35,862 nt of DNA from contig JAKUUM010000016.1 of assembly GCA_022447065.1 (NCBI GenBank), positions 1 through 35,862 on the forward strand, read 5' to 3'. This DNA is from SAR86 cluster bacterium (GTDB taxonomy: Bacteria > Pseudomonadota > Gammaproteobacteria > Magnimaribacterales > Magnimaribacteraceae). The notes below the pieces were generated by a model. That model was not told the origin of the DNA. It worked only from the letters and a program-made list of their open reading frames with translations, and searched no databases. The translations under genes were made by a program, and so were the position numbers. Below, in pieces: positions 1-9,011 of the stretch. Numbering within the stretch: position 1 is the stretch's first letter; each line of letters begins with the position of its first letter.

Positions 1-27
1 GACGCAGCTTTTTGAACATGGGTTACT

Positions 28-345
28 TTAATGAGATCGGACTCCATCAAAGACACACACAAATTCCAATCTTTCATTAGAAATATTGTGAACTCTATGG
101 AAATCTCCATCTTCTACAAAAACGATATCTCCTTCCTTTACTTTAAATCTTTTCTCGTTGATTTCCATTTCGCCATTTCCAGAACGGAATATATAAACTT
201 CCTCTTGACCAGCATGGCTATGACCAGTCGTACTATGAAAGGGATTAAGCTCTGTGATGCTTGTTACTAATTTGTTTAACGTATTATTATCAGTGACTAC
301 ATACCTTTCATCTTGCTTAACAATATTCCACCCCTCTTCATTCAT
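28..345 (-). CDS. small single-domain cupin protein
   Basis: A 105-residue protein that is essentially one cupin beta-barrel. The first cupin motif is visible as G41-H42-S-H44 followed by E48/E49, and the second as G72-D with H83; together these form the usual two-His, one-Glu, one-His metal site. There is no signal peptide or second domain, so it should be cytosolic. Small cupins of this type include isomerases, dioxygenases and sugar-binding proteins, and the sequence does not say which this is. It lies 47 bases downstream of pyrF on the same strand and may be the last gene of the long gyrA-to-pyrF transcript. A Shine-Dalgarno-like AGGAG lies just upstream of the ATG. Family assignment is firm; function is unknown. 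Confidence 0.8.
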   Translation of the reverse strand: MNEEGWNIVKQDERYVVTDNNTLNKLVTSITELNPFHSTTGHSHAGQEEVYIFRSGNGEMEINEKRFKVKEGDIVFVEDGDFHRVHNISNERLEFVCVFDGVRSH

Positions 346-392
346 GACTTCCTCCTAAATTTAACAATATCTTAATAGATTTATAGTAAGCT

Positions 393-1079
393 TTAAATAG
401 TTTCAAGAATTTGTTTAATTTTACTCCCAGGATCTGAACTCAGAGTTATTTCTCTTCCTAAAACAATAAAATTAGCTCCATTTTTTATAGCTAGAGCGGC
501 TGAAGAAGTTCTTTTTTGATCATCCTCGTCTGAACCAATAGACCTTATACCAGGGGTTACTAAAATAAAATTATCACCAAGGTTACTTCTTAAAATAGGA
601 ATTTCATTTGGAGAACAAACAACTCCATCAAGACCTTCACTCTCACAAAGTTTAGCTAGAAGAAGAATTTGATCTGGTAAAGGTAATAACCCCAAACCTA
701 TATGGTTCAATGATTCCTCGTCCAGACTTGTGAGTATTGTTACTCCCAGAAGTAAGGGTTTGACTTGTGCTTTTTTTACTGATTCGGATGCTTCTCTTAA
801 CATCTCCCTACCCCCAAGAGAATGAACATTTAACATCCAAACTCCAAGGTCTATAGAAACTTCGATAGCCTTTTTGACTGTGTTTGGAATGTCGTGGTAT
901 TTCAAATCTAAGAATACATCATATCCTAAACCATTGAGTTGCTTAACTATTTCAGGCCCACTAGATGTAAAAAGTTGACTCCCAACTTTCACCTTGCATT
1001 CATTTGGATCAAGTTTCTTTACAAGCTCTAATGAACTTTCTGGACTCATATCAAGTGCTACAATTATGGGGCTGGTCAT
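393..1079 (-). CDS. pyrF: orotidine 5'-phosphate decarboxylase
   Basis: Catalyses the last step of UMP synthesis, decarboxylating OMP. The 228-residue length is normal for the bacterial short form. Active-site residues are in place: D10 in the first strand, K31, and the signature DLKYHDIPNTV with D58, K60 and D63. The phosphate-binding end is seen as PGIRS and later VLGREIT near the C-terminus. It follows the LapA-like gene by 16 bases, matching the lapA-(lapB)-pyrF arrangement of other gammaproteobacteria except that lapB is missing. The ATG start precedes the first barrel strand directly, as in E. coli PyrF. Nothing unusual in the catalytic residues. Confidence 0.96.
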   Translation of the reverse strand: MTSPIIVALDMSPESSLELVKKLDPNECKVKVGSQLFTSSGPEIVKQLNGLGYDVFLDLKYHDIPNTVKKAIEVSIDLGVWMLNVHSLGGREMLREASESVKKAQVKPLLLGVTILTSLDEESLNHIGLGLLPLPDQILLLAKLCESEGLDGVVCSPNEIPILRSNLGDNFILVTPGIRSIGSDEDDQKRTSSAALAIKNGANFIVLGREITLSSDPGSKIKQILETI

Positions 1080-1095
1080 GGTACTACCTGGTTTA

Positions 1096-1314
1096 TTATT
1101 CTTGCTTCTTTCTATAAAAATAAATCAACTCTAGAAGGATGCAGATTATAAAACCTGCAAGAAATGAACTAAGTATAAGAATTCCTAACTTTGTTTGTAT
1201 TTCCTTAAAGAGGATATCAAAAGGGACCTCTGTCTGATTTAATCTAAATATCAGAAAAGAAAAAAATGAAACTAAAGAAAAGATCAGAATAGAAAAAATA
1301 GAACTTAGCTTCAT
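1096..1314 (-). CDS. lapA: LapA-like inner-membrane protein (DUF1049)
   Basis: A 72-residue protein with two hydrophobic helices, roughly residues 5-24 and 44-67, separated by a short polar segment and ended by a basic tail (YRKKQE). Size, topology and position just upstream of pyrF match LapA (YciS), which in E. coli assists the LapB protein in lipopolysaccharide assembly and LpxC control. Sequence similarity in this family is low, so the call rests mainly on topology and context. It starts 4 bases after the GmhA-like gene ends, so the two are probably co-translated. The expected partner lapB is not between this gene and pyrF. Confidence 0.65.
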   Translation of the reverse strand: MKLSSIFSILIFSLVSFFSFLIFRLNQTEVPFDILFKEIQTKLGILILSSFLAGFIICILLELIYFYRKKQE

Positions 1315-1318
1315 TCTT

Positions 1319-1930
1319 TTAACTCATATTCAAAAACCCTTCTTGAAGAAGCCTATCTTCAACATACTCTATGACTGCATGGCCTGCAGTAATATGAGCC
1401 TCTTGTATTCGTGCAGTTTTATTACTAGGCACAACGAAAGAGAGATCACAAAACTGTAATGATTCTCCTCCATCAGATCCTAAAAAACCTATGGTCTTGA
1501 TATTGATGTCTTTAGCGGCTTTTAATACTTGAATAATATTTTTAGAATTACCTGAGGTAGAGATTACCATCAGTACATCCTCAGGCTTAGATAAAGTTAA
1601 AAAATTTCTTTTAAATAAATCAACAGGATCAAAATCATTAATTGAAGCAGTAAAAGTAGAAGAGTCTTGTAATAATGATATGGCCGGAATTCCTTCTCTA
1701 TTTACTTCCGAGGTAAGCCTAATCAAGAATTCAGCTGTTAAATGTTGAGCATCTGCAGCTGAACCGCCATTTCCACATATTAACACCTTCCCACCGAGCA
1801 AAATGGAATTAACGATCATTTCACCAATTTCAGAGAGGACGCTATAAAGCTTCTGCTCAAGGATTACTTGTTTTAACTTTACTGACTCTTCTATAGAAGC
1901 TTTGATCTTTAAAAATGCATTATTAGACAT
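1319..1930 (-). CDS. gmhA: SIS-domain phosphoheptose isomerase, GmhA type
   Basis: A 203-residue SIS-domain protein. GmhA converts sedoheptulose 7-phosphate to D-glycero-D-manno-heptose 7-phosphate, the first step toward LPS core heptose. The sugar-phosphate loop is GNGGSAADAQH at 53-63, followed by E67, the position of the catalytic glutamate. STSGNS lies at 124-129. The C-terminal RIQEAHITAGH (174-184) keeps Q176, E177, H179 and H184. The close relative DiaA, a DnaA-binding protein, lacks the catalytic histidine in this segment, so the enzyme reading is preferred. It sits between ihfB and lapA, a place where many relatives carry no SIS gene. The function is well supported by motifs; a DiaA-like role is not fully excluded. 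Confidence 0.82.
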   Translation of the reverse strand: MSNNAFLKIKASIEESVKLKQVILEQKLYSVLSEIGEMIVNSILLGGKVLICGNGGSAADAQHLTAEFLIRLTSEVNREGIPAISLLQDSSTFTASINDFDPVDLFKRNFLTLSKPEDVLMVISTSGNSKNIIQVLKAAKDINIKTIGFLGSDGGESLQFCDLSFVVPSNKTARIQEAHITAGHAVIEYVEDRLLQEGFLNMS

Positions 1931-1975
1931 GGTTCTTTAGCCAAAAAAGGATATCACAAGATTGAGGTCCTACTT

Positions 1976-2251
1976 TTAATTTAACTCTAATTTTAATGCT
2001 TTGGCTGATCTAAAATAAGGGTAAAATTTTGAATGTACACTTATTGCACTTCCTGTCTTAGGATTTCTCCCAATTCTAGAAGCTCTCTTACGTGTTGAAA
2101 AGATTCCAAAACCTCTTATTTCTACTCTATCTTTCTCCTGGAGTGAAGAAGATATTTTCTCGATTAATATGGTTGAGGCTTCATCTACATCTTGTTTTTT
2201 TAGGAAAGACAAATTCTTAAATATTTTAGAAGTTAAGTCAGATTTATTCAT
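1976..2251 (-). CDS. ihfB: integration host factor beta subunit
   Basis: A 91-residue HU/IHF-family DNA-bending protein. The N-terminal helices are followed by the family signature around residues 44-66, with RGFGIF and GRNPKTG; this is the beta-arm that inserts into the minor groove. Position directly after rpsA is diagnostic for the beta subunit (the alpha gene normally follows pheT). Its ATG lies inside the end of rpsA, an 8-base overlap (2244-2251), which suggests translational coupling to S1. It should dimerise with IhfA, encoded elsewhere. Confidence 0.92.
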   Translation of the reverse strand: MNKSDLTSKIFKNLSFLKKQDVDEASTILIEKISSSLQEKDRVEIRGFGIFSTRKRASRIGRNPKTGSAISVHSKFYPYFRSAKALKLELN

Positions 2252-3923
2252 CTTTCTTATCTAGAAGTTCAGCTTTAATCATTTCTCCTAGATTTGATTT
2301 AGAGGCTTTCTCAATTTCCATATTCTTCTTTGCATTATCTTTTATGGCATCTCTTTCATCTGCCTTTTCTAATGCCCTCAAAGAAAGTATTATTTCCCTG
2401 TCTTTTTTAGTTATATTTGCAACTATTACCTCTATTTCCAAGCCTATTTCTAAAGTTAATTCCAAAGAAGAATTAGCAAAATCTTTTTGAGGAAGGTAGC
2501 CTTGAACACCTTCTGATAGATCAAGTGTTATTCGTTCATCCGTGATTGCACTCACATTCCCAACAACTCGAGAACCTTTCTTTTTGGATAAGGTAAATTC
2601 ATTAAATGCATCTGCTTTCAATTGTTTTATACCCAAAGAAATTCTTTCTCTTTCTGCGTCAATTGAAAGTACTATTGTTTCAATCTCTTGATTCTTTTCA
2701 AGTAGCCTAACTGCCTCTTCTTCCCCACCCCAAGAAACATCTGATAAGTGAACCAAGCCATCAATATTTCCTTCAAGACCTATAAATACACCAAAATCTG
2801 TTATTGATTTTATTTTACCCTTGATCTTGTCTCCCTCTTGATGTTTATGCATAAACACTTGCCAGGGATTCTCGGTTAATTGCTTAACTCCTAGAGAAAT
2901 TCTCCTCTTTTCTTCATCAACTACTAAAATCATAACTTCCAAGGAATCACCTAACTGGACAACTTTAGAGGGGTGAATATTTTTATTCGTCCAATCAATC
3001 TCTGATACGTGAACTAAGCCTTCTACACCAGATTCAATTTCAGCAAAAAAACCATAGTCAGTCAGGTTTGTTACTTTGGCCATAACTGAGGTATTTAATG
3101 GGAACTTGTTCTCAATTCCTTCCCAAGGATCTTGGGTTAGTTGCTTAATACCAAGAGAAACTTTTTTCTCTTCTTTGTCAAATTTTATAATTTGTACTTC
3201 TATCTTGTCTCCAATGTTTAAAGATTCAGATGGATGATTTATCCTGCTCCAAGAAATATCTGTGATATGAAGAAGTCCATCTACTCCTCCTAAATCTACG
3301 AATGCTCCGTAATCAGTTAAATTCTTCACGACACCCTTTAGTCTTTGTCCTTCCTCCAAACTAGTTAGGAGTTCTTCTCTCTCTTTCGAATTAACTTGTT
3401 CAAGGACGGCTTTTCTAGAGAGAACGACGTTACTCTTTTCTTTATCTAACTTAATGACTCTAAAATCTTCATACTTACCTTCGAGATGATCTAAGTTTTT
3501 AGTTGGTAAAACTTCAGCTAACGATCCAGGCAGAAAGGCTTTTATTCCTTGAATGTCTACTGTCATGCCACCTTTCACCTGACCTGTTATTAAACCATTT
3601 ACTATTGTCTCCCCGTTAAGACAATCTTCAATCCTTTTCCAAACCTCCTTTCTAACAGCTTTTTCTCTAGATACTCTAGTATTTCCATGACCATCTTCAA
3701 TTGCTTCTAATGTAAGTTGAACTTCGTCTCCGACCTTGAGATCAGTTTTACCTTTTTCATCGACAAATTCATGAATCGGAATTGCAGCTTCAGACTTTAG
3801 ACCCACATGAACAATGGCGTGGGTTTCTAAAATATCAATAACTATGCCAGTTACTAAGCTACCAAGCTTCATATTAACGGTACTTAGATTCTTATCTAAT
3901 AATTCCTCAAAATTCACTGACAT
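2244..3923 (-). CDS. rpsA: 30S ribosomal protein S1
   Basis: A 559-residue protein with six S1/OB-fold repeats, the full gammaproteobacterial complement. The repeats begin near residues 20, 105, 190, 275, 362 and 447; the third, fourth and fifth show the typical (T/L)DYGFFxxL...GLVH pattern followed by SLGIKQL. The first two domains bind the 30S subunit and the rest bind mRNA, helping translation of messages with weak Shine-Dalgarno sequences. That is relevant here because many genes in the window lack a clear one. The gene follows cmk by 14 bases and overlaps ihfB, the standard cmk-rpsA-ihfB order. Confidence 0.97.
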   Translation of the reverse strand: MSVNFEELLDKNLSTVNMKLGSLVTGIVIDILETHAIVHVGLKSEAAIPIHEFVDEKGKTDLKVGDEVQLTLEAIEDGHGNTRVSREKAVRKEVWKRIEDCLNGETIVNGLITGQVKGGMTVDIQGIKAFLPGSLAEVLPTKNLDHLEGKYEDFRVIKLDKEKSNVVLSRKAVLEQVNSKEREELLTSLEEGQRLKGVVKNLTDYGAFVDLGGVDGLLHITDISWSRINHPSESLNIGDKIEVQIIKFDKEEKKVSLGIKQLTQDPWEGIENKFPLNTSVMAKVTNLTDYGFFAEIESGVEGLVHVSEIDWTNKNIHPSKVVQLGDSLEVMILVVDEEKRRISLGVKQLTENPWQVFMHKHQEGDKIKGKIKSITDFGVFIGLEGNIDGLVHLSDVSWGGEEEAVRLLEKNQEIETIVLSIDAERERISLGIKQLKADAFNEFTLSKKKGSRVVGNVSAITDERITLDLSEGVQGYLPQKDFANSSLELTLEIGLEIEVIVANITKKDREIILSLRALEKADERDAIKDNAKKNMEIEKASKSNLGEMIKAELLDKKDE

Positions 3924-3937
3924 GATCTACTATTAAA

Positions 3938-4615
3938 TTAGAAGTTAACTAATAAACTCATTATTTCTTTAAAAACCTCTTCAGGAGTTACTCTTGTTGT
4001 ATCCATCAAAACGGAATCTTCCGCGGGCTTAAGAGGAGAGTGTTCCCTTTCCTTATCCTTCCTGTCCCTTGCTTCCAACTCTTCTAAAAGGATGGGCATG
4101 TTAACCTCGCTTCCGACGCTTTTCAACTGACTTTGTCTTCTTTTGGCTCTTTCTTCTAGTGAAGCAGTTAGATAAATCTTTAGATCTGCTTCAGGAAATA
4201 TGACTGTACCCATATCACGTCCATCTGCTATTAGACCCGGTGATTTTTTAAATTCTCTTTGACAAGGCCTGACAAAATCTCTTATTTCTTTTGAAGAAGA
4301 TAAAACTGAGGTTTTCTCAGCTATCTCTTCTGTCCGAACCAAATCAGTAATATCCTGACCTTTTAAGAAGATATTTACAGGCTCACCCAAAATACCTATT
4401 CCAAAAGTAACCTTAAAATCTTCTTTGATCTCTTTACTATTATTCTCAAAATCTTCTAAATCTATTGCTCTTTTCTCCATTAGATAAGCTAATGTTCTAT
4501 AAAGTGCTCCACTGTCTAAAATATTCCAACCTAATTCTATACATAACATTTTAGAGATTGTTCCTTTACCTGAGCCGCTAAGACCATCAATAGTTATTAT
4601 AGGAATACTTTTCAT
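3938..4615 (-). CDS. cmk: cytidylate kinase
   Basis: Phosphorylates CMP and dCMP with ATP. The 225-residue protein starts directly with the P-loop GLSGSGKGT at 11-19 and has the DGRDMGTVIFP motif typical of bacterial CMP kinases, followed by the lid segment with EERAKRR. The length is typical. It starts 2 bases after aroA stops and lies upstream of rpsA, a very conserved pairing. Nothing in the sequence suggests loss of function. Confidence 0.96.
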   Translation of the reverse strand: MKSIPIITIDGLSGSGKGTISKMLCIELGWNILDSGALYRTLAYLMEKRAIDLEDFENNSKEIKEDFKVTFGIGILGEPVNIFLKGQDITDLVRTEEIAEKTSVLSSSKEIRDFVRPCQREFKKSPGLIADGRDMGTVIFPEADLKIYLTASLEERAKRRQSQLKSVGSEVNMPILLEELEARDRKDKEREHSPLKPAEDSVLMDTTRVTPEEVFKEIMSLLVNF

Positions 4616-4617
4616 AA

Positions 4618-5946
4618 TTACTCTTTTTTTATATCCAGCCCTAGTTGATTGGATAATTCTATGAAACCTGGAAAGGAAGTTGAGATATTCTCACAGTTTT
4701 TAATCTTACATGTTCCTTTAGATCTAAGGGCGCCCATTATTGAAGCCATTGCTACCCTGTGATCTCCAAATGAATCAATCTCTCCAGAATCAAAAGGGCC
4801 CTTATCTAGATCCGATTGATCGAGCCCTTTGATATCTATACCGTCTTCAACTAATTTACTTGTTACTCCAAATTTATCAAGGGACTGTGCCATTGATTCT
4901 AATCTATCGCTTTCTTTGTATCTTAACTCTTTAGCGCCTCTAATCTTTGTGGTTCCCTCTGCTAAAGCAGATGCAATAAATAGAGAAGGCAACTCATCAA
5001 TGATATTAGGAACTAACTTTGGATCAAGAGTGACTCCTTTGAGTTTTGAAGTTTTAACTTCTATATCTGCAACAGGTTCAAAAGAATTTTTTGGATTTTT
5101 AATTGTTATATTTGCTCCCATTTCTCTAAGAGCTACTAGAAATCCTGTTCTTGTACTATTTATACCAACATTTCTGATCAAAACATGAGAATTGGGAGAA
5201 ATCAGAGCAGCTAAAATAAAGAAAGAAGCTGAAGAAAAGTCACCACAAACATTTATATCACAAGGTTTTATATCTTTAGGAGGAGTTATAGAGATTAACT
5301 TTGTAGACTCTAACTCAGAAATATGAATTGGTATTGCAAATTTCAAAAACATTCTTTCAGTGTGATCTCTTGTCCTAAAATTTTCTTTTATAACTGATTC
5401 TCCTTCTGCAAATAGAGAGGCAAACATTAGGCAAGATTTAACTTGAGCACTTGCCATGGGTAATTCATAATTGATTGACGAGACTTTCTGAACATTAAAA
5501 ATTTCTAAGGGTGGAGTACCATCCTCCTGAGCTTTTATGGAATACCCCATACTATTTAGAGGATTAGTTATTCTTTCCATGGGACGTTTCAAAAGAGATT
5601 CATCTCCGCTTAGAACTGAATTGAATTTCTGACCTGCTAATATGCCTGTTATTAATCTCATTGAAGTACCTGAATTACCTAAATCTAAAGATTTATCAGG
5701 TTTCTTCAAACCATAAAGTCCCTTTCCTTGAACTTTTATTAGGCTTCTATTTCTATCTATGTTAATACCCAGACTTTGAAAGGCCTTCAGAGTAGCTAAA
5801 CAGTCTTCACTTTCCAAGAAACCACTTATTGTTGAAACTCCAGAAGCTAAGGATGCACACATTATTGCCCTATGGGAAATTGATTTATCCCCAGGTACTT
5901 GTATCTCACCTTTTAACGCTCTTCCTGGTTCAACTATTAGATCCAA
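4618..5946 (-). CDS. aroA: 3-phosphoshikimate 1-carboxyvinyltransferase (EPSP synthase)
   Basis: Joins shikimate 3-phosphate and PEP in the chorismate pathway. Signature regions are GDKSISHRA (19-27), GNSGTSMR (90-97), RPMxRIxxPL, RDHTE and the C-terminal GDHRVAM. The MASAQVKS and RDHTE stretches resemble the Bacillus/CP4 class more than E. coli AroA, but the glycine in GNSGT is the ordinary PEP-site residue (alanine in the CP4 enzyme). The best start is TTG at 5946: no ATG occurs before the conserved GDKS motif and the N-terminus then aligns with the family. It begins 2 bases after tyrA ends. In Pseudomonas these two genes are fused into one protein; here they remain separate and in different frames. 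Confidence 0.95.
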   Translation of the reverse strand: MDLIVEPGRALKGEIQVPGDKSISHRAIMCASLASGVSTISGFLESEDCLATLKAFQSLGINIDRNRSLIKVQGKGLYGLKKPDKSLDLGNSGTSMRLITGILAGQKFNSVLSGDESLLKRPMERITNPLNSMGYSIKAQEDGTPPLEIFNVQKVSSINYELPMASAQVKSCLMFASLFAEGESVIKENFRTRDHTERMFLKFAIPIHISELESTKLISITPPKDIKPCDINVCGDFSSASFFILAALISPNSHVLIRNVGINSTRTGFLVALREMGANITIKNPKNSFEPVADIEVKTSKLKGVTLDPKLVPNIIDELPSLFIASALAEGTTKIRGAKELRYKESDRLESMAQSLDKFGVTSKLVEDGIDIKGLDQSDLDKGPFDSGEIDSFGDHRVAMASIMGALRSKGTCKIKNCENISTSFPGFIELSNQLGLDIKKE

Positions 5947-5948
5947 TT

Positions 5949-6821
5949 CTAATCATCCTTCTCAACTAATCTGTCTCTAGTTTCTTTTACAATTCTCAAA
6001 AACTCTAAAATAGATTTCTCATCTCCAGATTCCATCAGTTCAGATATTTCTTTTAATGAAGACTTAAATCCTTTTATCGCATCCAAAATTTCGCCTTTAT
6101 TAGAAACCATAATGTCTTTCCACATCAAAGGATCACTGGAAGCTATTCTTGTATAACTTTCCAAACTGCCCCCAGAATAATAAAAAACCTTTTTTCCTAG
6201 TTCCTTTTCAAGAAAGTTCATTAGGGCATAAGCTATAACATGAGGTAAATGACTAGTCTTGGAGAATAGTTTGTCGTGCTCTTCAGGAGCCAATAATGAA
6301 ACTTTAGAGCCAATTACTTCCCAGAAATTTTTTAATTTGGTTAAGTTTTCTTTTTTTGATGTGGCTTCTACAGGAGATAGAATTACTAGTTTGTCCCTGA
6401 AGAGGAAGGGAACAGAATTTGAAATGCTACTTTTTTCGGAACCAACTATTGGATGAGACATTACAAACCTTTGCTTCACTTCAGGATTCCTTTCAAGAAA
6501 ATCTAAGAGATTTGACTTAGAACTAAAAGTATCAGTAAAAATAACCTTTTCTTTATTAACGCAATTGTTAACTAACTTGAAAGCTTCTTCGAAGGATAAG
6601 CTTGGGACAGAAAAAATGATTAAACAATCCTCATTTATTTTCTCTAGGTCGTTACTTCTATTCTTAATTAGTCCTAAATTATGAGCATGAGTAGTTACTT
6701 CTTCATTTTGATCAACTCCGTAAACTTCAAATGACAGATTTAGTTCTTTTATAGTTTTAAGAATTGATCCTCCAATCAAACCAATCCCTACAACTAGAAT
6801 TTTATCAAAAGAAACTCCCAT
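5949..6821 (-). CDS. tyrA: prephenate (or arogenate) dehydrogenase
   Basis: NAD-dependent oxidative decarboxylation of prephenate or arogenate in the tyrosine branch. The Rossmann fingerprint GIGLIGGS lies at 12-19, with an acidic residue after the second strand (GVDQN) suiting NAD. MSHPIVGSE and the SKTSHLPHVIAY segment are the substrate-site motifs of this family. At 290 residues it has no chorismate-mutase or ACT domain, so it is the stand-alone form. It starts one base after hisC ends, and aroA follows 2 bases after its stop. Substrate preference between prephenate and arogenate cannot be read from the sequence. Confidence 0.93.
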   Translation of the reverse strand: MGVSFDKILVVGIGLIGGSILKTIKELNLSFEVYGVDQNEEVTTHAHNLGLIKNRSNDLEKINEDCLIIFSVPSLSFEEAFKLVNNCVNKEKVIFTDTFSSKSNLLDFLERNPEVKQRFVMSHPIVGSEKSSISNSVPFLFRDKLVILSPVEATSKKENLTKLKNFWEVIGSKVSLLAPEEHDKLFSKTSHLPHVIAYALMNFLEKELGKKVFYYSGGSLESYTRIASSDPLMWKDIMVSNKGEILDAIKGFKSSLKEISELMESGDEKSILEFLRIVKETRDRLVEKDD

Positions 6822-6822
6822 G

Positions 6823-7926
6823 CTAAGACTCTCTAAGAGAAGATAGGCTCTCCCTAAAAATAACGTTCTCTTCCGGAAGGCCTATAGTTACTCTTAAATG
6901 ATTAGGCATCTTATAAACTGCCATGGAACGTGTTATTACTCCCTTCGGTAACAGACTCTTAAATACTTTATTAGATTTACCTCGACAATCAAAAGAAATA
7001 AAGTTTGCAAAAGATTCTATATATTCATATTCATTAGAAACGAAGAAGCGATAGAGCTTTTCTTTTTCTTCTTTGTTAAGTTTCAGACACTTTTCTAAAT
7101 GTTTTTCATCTGCAAGAGCAATTTCAGCTGCTTCTAAAGCCAAAGAATTAACGTTAAAAGGCTGCCTAACTCTATTTAAATAATCTGCTAAAGGTTTTGA
7201 GGACACAGAAAAGCCTACCCTTAAGCCTGCCAAACCATAAACTTTAGAAAAAGTTCTGGACATTATTAAATTAGGGAAACTTCCTACCAAATCAAAAAAA
7301 ACATCCTCTTTCTCATAATTTGAATAATCAAAATAAGCCTGGTCTAATAATACTATTACTTGACTTGGGGTTTTCTCAAGAAACCTGATAATTTCATTCT
7401 TTTCTATAAAGGTACCTGTCGGATTATTAGGATTAGCAATAAAGACAATTTTTGTTTCTTTGTTAATTGCTTCCAGCATAGCTTGTAAATCATGTCCCCA
7501 GTCCTTAGCCGGTACCTCAATTCCTTCAGCACCCAGAGACTTAACTATCAGAGGGTAAACAGCAAACGCATGTTTTGAAAAAACAGCATTACTTTCTGAT
7601 GAAAGAAAACACCTTGCAACAAACTCAATAATGTCATTGGATCCATTTCCTAAAGTAAGGTTGTTTAAATCTACTGAGTGTTTTGAACTTAAAGCTTCCT
7701 TCAATCTAAAACCGTTGCCGTCTGGATATCGGTGAACTCCCGAAAGTATTCTCTTCAAAGCTTCTAAAACTTTTGGACTGGGACCCAAAGGGTTTTCATT
7801 ACTAGCAAGTTTTACCGCATCTTTGATACCATATTCTCTTTCTAAGTCCTCGATAGGTTTGCCAGGTTCATATGGGGTTAATCCCTCAATGCCAGAATTA
7901 ATTAAATTTTTTAATTCTAAATTCAC
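6823..7926 (-). CDS. hisC: histidinol-phosphate / aromatic amino acid aminotransferase, HisC family
   Basis: A 367-residue fold-type I PLP aminotransferase. NPNNPTG at 165-171, D195 and Y198 (PLP contacts) and SRTFSKVYGLAGLRVG with the Schiff-base K228 are all HisC features. The copy in this supraoperon (hisC2 in Pseudomonas) is thought to act mainly on aromatic keto acids (prephenate or phenylpyruvate) as well as imidazoleacetol phosphate. The position between pheA and tyrA supports that dual role. The start is GTG at 7926, 4 bases after the pheA stop; no better start lies nearby. Confidence 0.92.
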   Translation of the reverse strand: MNLELKNLINSGIEGLTPYEPGKPIEDLEREYGIKDAVKLASNENPLGPSPKVLEALKRILSGVHRYPDGNGFRLKEALSSKHSVDLNNLTLGNGSNDIIEFVARCFLSSESNAVFSKHAFAVYPLIVKSLGAEGIEVPAKDWGHDLQAMLEAINKETKIVFIANPNNPTGTFIEKNEIIRFLEKTPSQVIVLLDQAYFDYSNYEKEDVFFDLVGSFPNLIMSRTFSKVYGLAGLRVGFSVSSKPLADYLNRVRQPFNVNSLALEAAEIALADEKHLEKCLKLNKEEKEKLYRFFVSNEYEYIESFANFISFDCRGKSNKVFKSLLPKGVITRSMAVYKMPNHLRVTIGLPEENVIFRESLSSLRES

Positions 7927-7930
7927 TTAA

Positions 7931-9007
7931 CTAATTCCCAGCTCTCGGATAAGAGCCTAATATTTTTATCTCGGAATTTGTTCTAGCAAGTTCCTTTAAT
8001 AAATTCTTTACCTTTTTATCATCTTTGTGGCCTTCAAAATCAAAGAAAAAAGAGTAATTCCATTTGTCAACTTTTGAAGGCCTGTAGGTAATATGGGTTA
8101 AGTTCAAACCGTTCTTCTGTATAGGCTTTAGCAAGTTATATAAAGCTCCAGATTCATTTTTAGTGGTTACTAATAATGATGTTTTATCGTCTCCAGTACT
8201 TTTTACTTCTTGTAAGCCAATAGAAATAAACCTAGTTGTATTACCTGAATAATCTTCGATATTCCCTTTAATAATATCAAGTCCATAACGTTCAGCAGCT
8301 AAGGACCCTGCTATCGCAAAAACGTCGGTAAATTTTTTGGCATTTATTGCTGCCTGTGCATTGCTGGACACAGCAATTCTTTTTACATTAGGGCAATAAG
8401 AATCTAACCAATTTTTGCACTGAGCTAAGGTCTGTTCATGACCATGAATCTCAAAACCTTCCTTAGGTAATGCCTTATTTAATCCCATTAAGCTATGATG
8501 AATTACCATCTCTACTTCGCCACAAATATTTATATCGAAATCTGCTAAGCAATCCAAAGTCACATTAATTGGGCCTTCAGTCGAATTCTCTATAGGAACT
8601 ATTCCATAATCACTTTTTCCTTTTTTAACGGCTTCGAAGACTTCCTCAATACTTTGGGTAGGGCTTTTATTAATTGAACTTCCAAAATTCTCTTTTACAG
8701 CTGAATCAGAATAAGTCCCTTCTGGTCCAAGAAAAGCTATATCCATCTCCTTCTCTCTAGCCCTACAACTTGAGATTATCTCCTTAAAGATATTAATTAT
8801 CTGTTTATCATCTAAGGGGCCTTCGTTAATCTTTTTAAGTCTTTTGAAAATAAAAGATTCTCTTTCTGGTCTATAAACAACTTCTTCTTTTTTTCTCTTT
8901 CCTGCTTCCATAGCCAAAGAAGATCTACGATTAAGCAATTGCAAAAGTTCTGCATCTAGCTCATCTATCTTTTCTCTTATCTTATCTAGTTCTTTCTTCT
9001 CTGACAT
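7931..9007 (-). CDS. pheA: bifunctional chorismate mutase / prephenate dehydratase (P-protein)
   Basis: Converts chorismate through prephenate to phenylpyruvate. Three domains in order: AroQ chorismate mutase at about 5-85 (IREKIDELDAELLQLLNRR), prephenate dehydratase at about 88-265 with GPEGTYS, PIENSTEG and the catalytic TRF at 258-260, then an ACT domain at about 275-350 (ESGALYNLL, ITYRPSK) that would bind phenylalanine. A TTG 24 bases further upstream would add 8 residues and overlap serC. The ATG at 9007, 4 bases after the serC stop, is preferred because the mutase helix starts there, giving 358 residues. The serC-pheA-hisC order is the conserved supraoperon order. Confidence 0.95.
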   Translation of the reverse strand: MSEKKELDKIREKIDELDAELLQLLNRRSSLAMEAGKRKKEEVVYRPERESFIFKRLKKINEGPLDDKQIINIFKEIISSCRAREKEMDIAFLGPEGTYSDSAVKENFGSSINKSPTQSIEEVFEAVKKGKSDYGIVPIENSTEGPINVTLDCLADFDINICGEVEMVIHHSLMGLNKALPKEGFEIHGHEQTLAQCKNWLDSYCPNVKRIAVSSNAQAAINAKKFTDVFAIAGSLAAERYGLDIIKGNIEDYSGNTTRFISIGLQEVKSTGDDKTSLLVTTKNESGALYNLLKPIQKNGLNLTHITYRPSKVDKWNYSFFFDFEGHKDDKKVKNLLKELARTNSEIKILGSYPRAGN

Positions 9008-9011
9008 GCAG

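Noticed and set aside
1319-1930. Reading the SIS protein as DiaA
   Set aside because: The catalytic Glu and C-terminal His residues of phosphoheptose isomerase are kept, whereas DiaA lacks the catalytic His.
4829-5188. 119-codon plus-strand reading frame inside aroA
   Set aside because: It is antisense to the conserved EPSP synthase; no ribosome site or recognisable domain.
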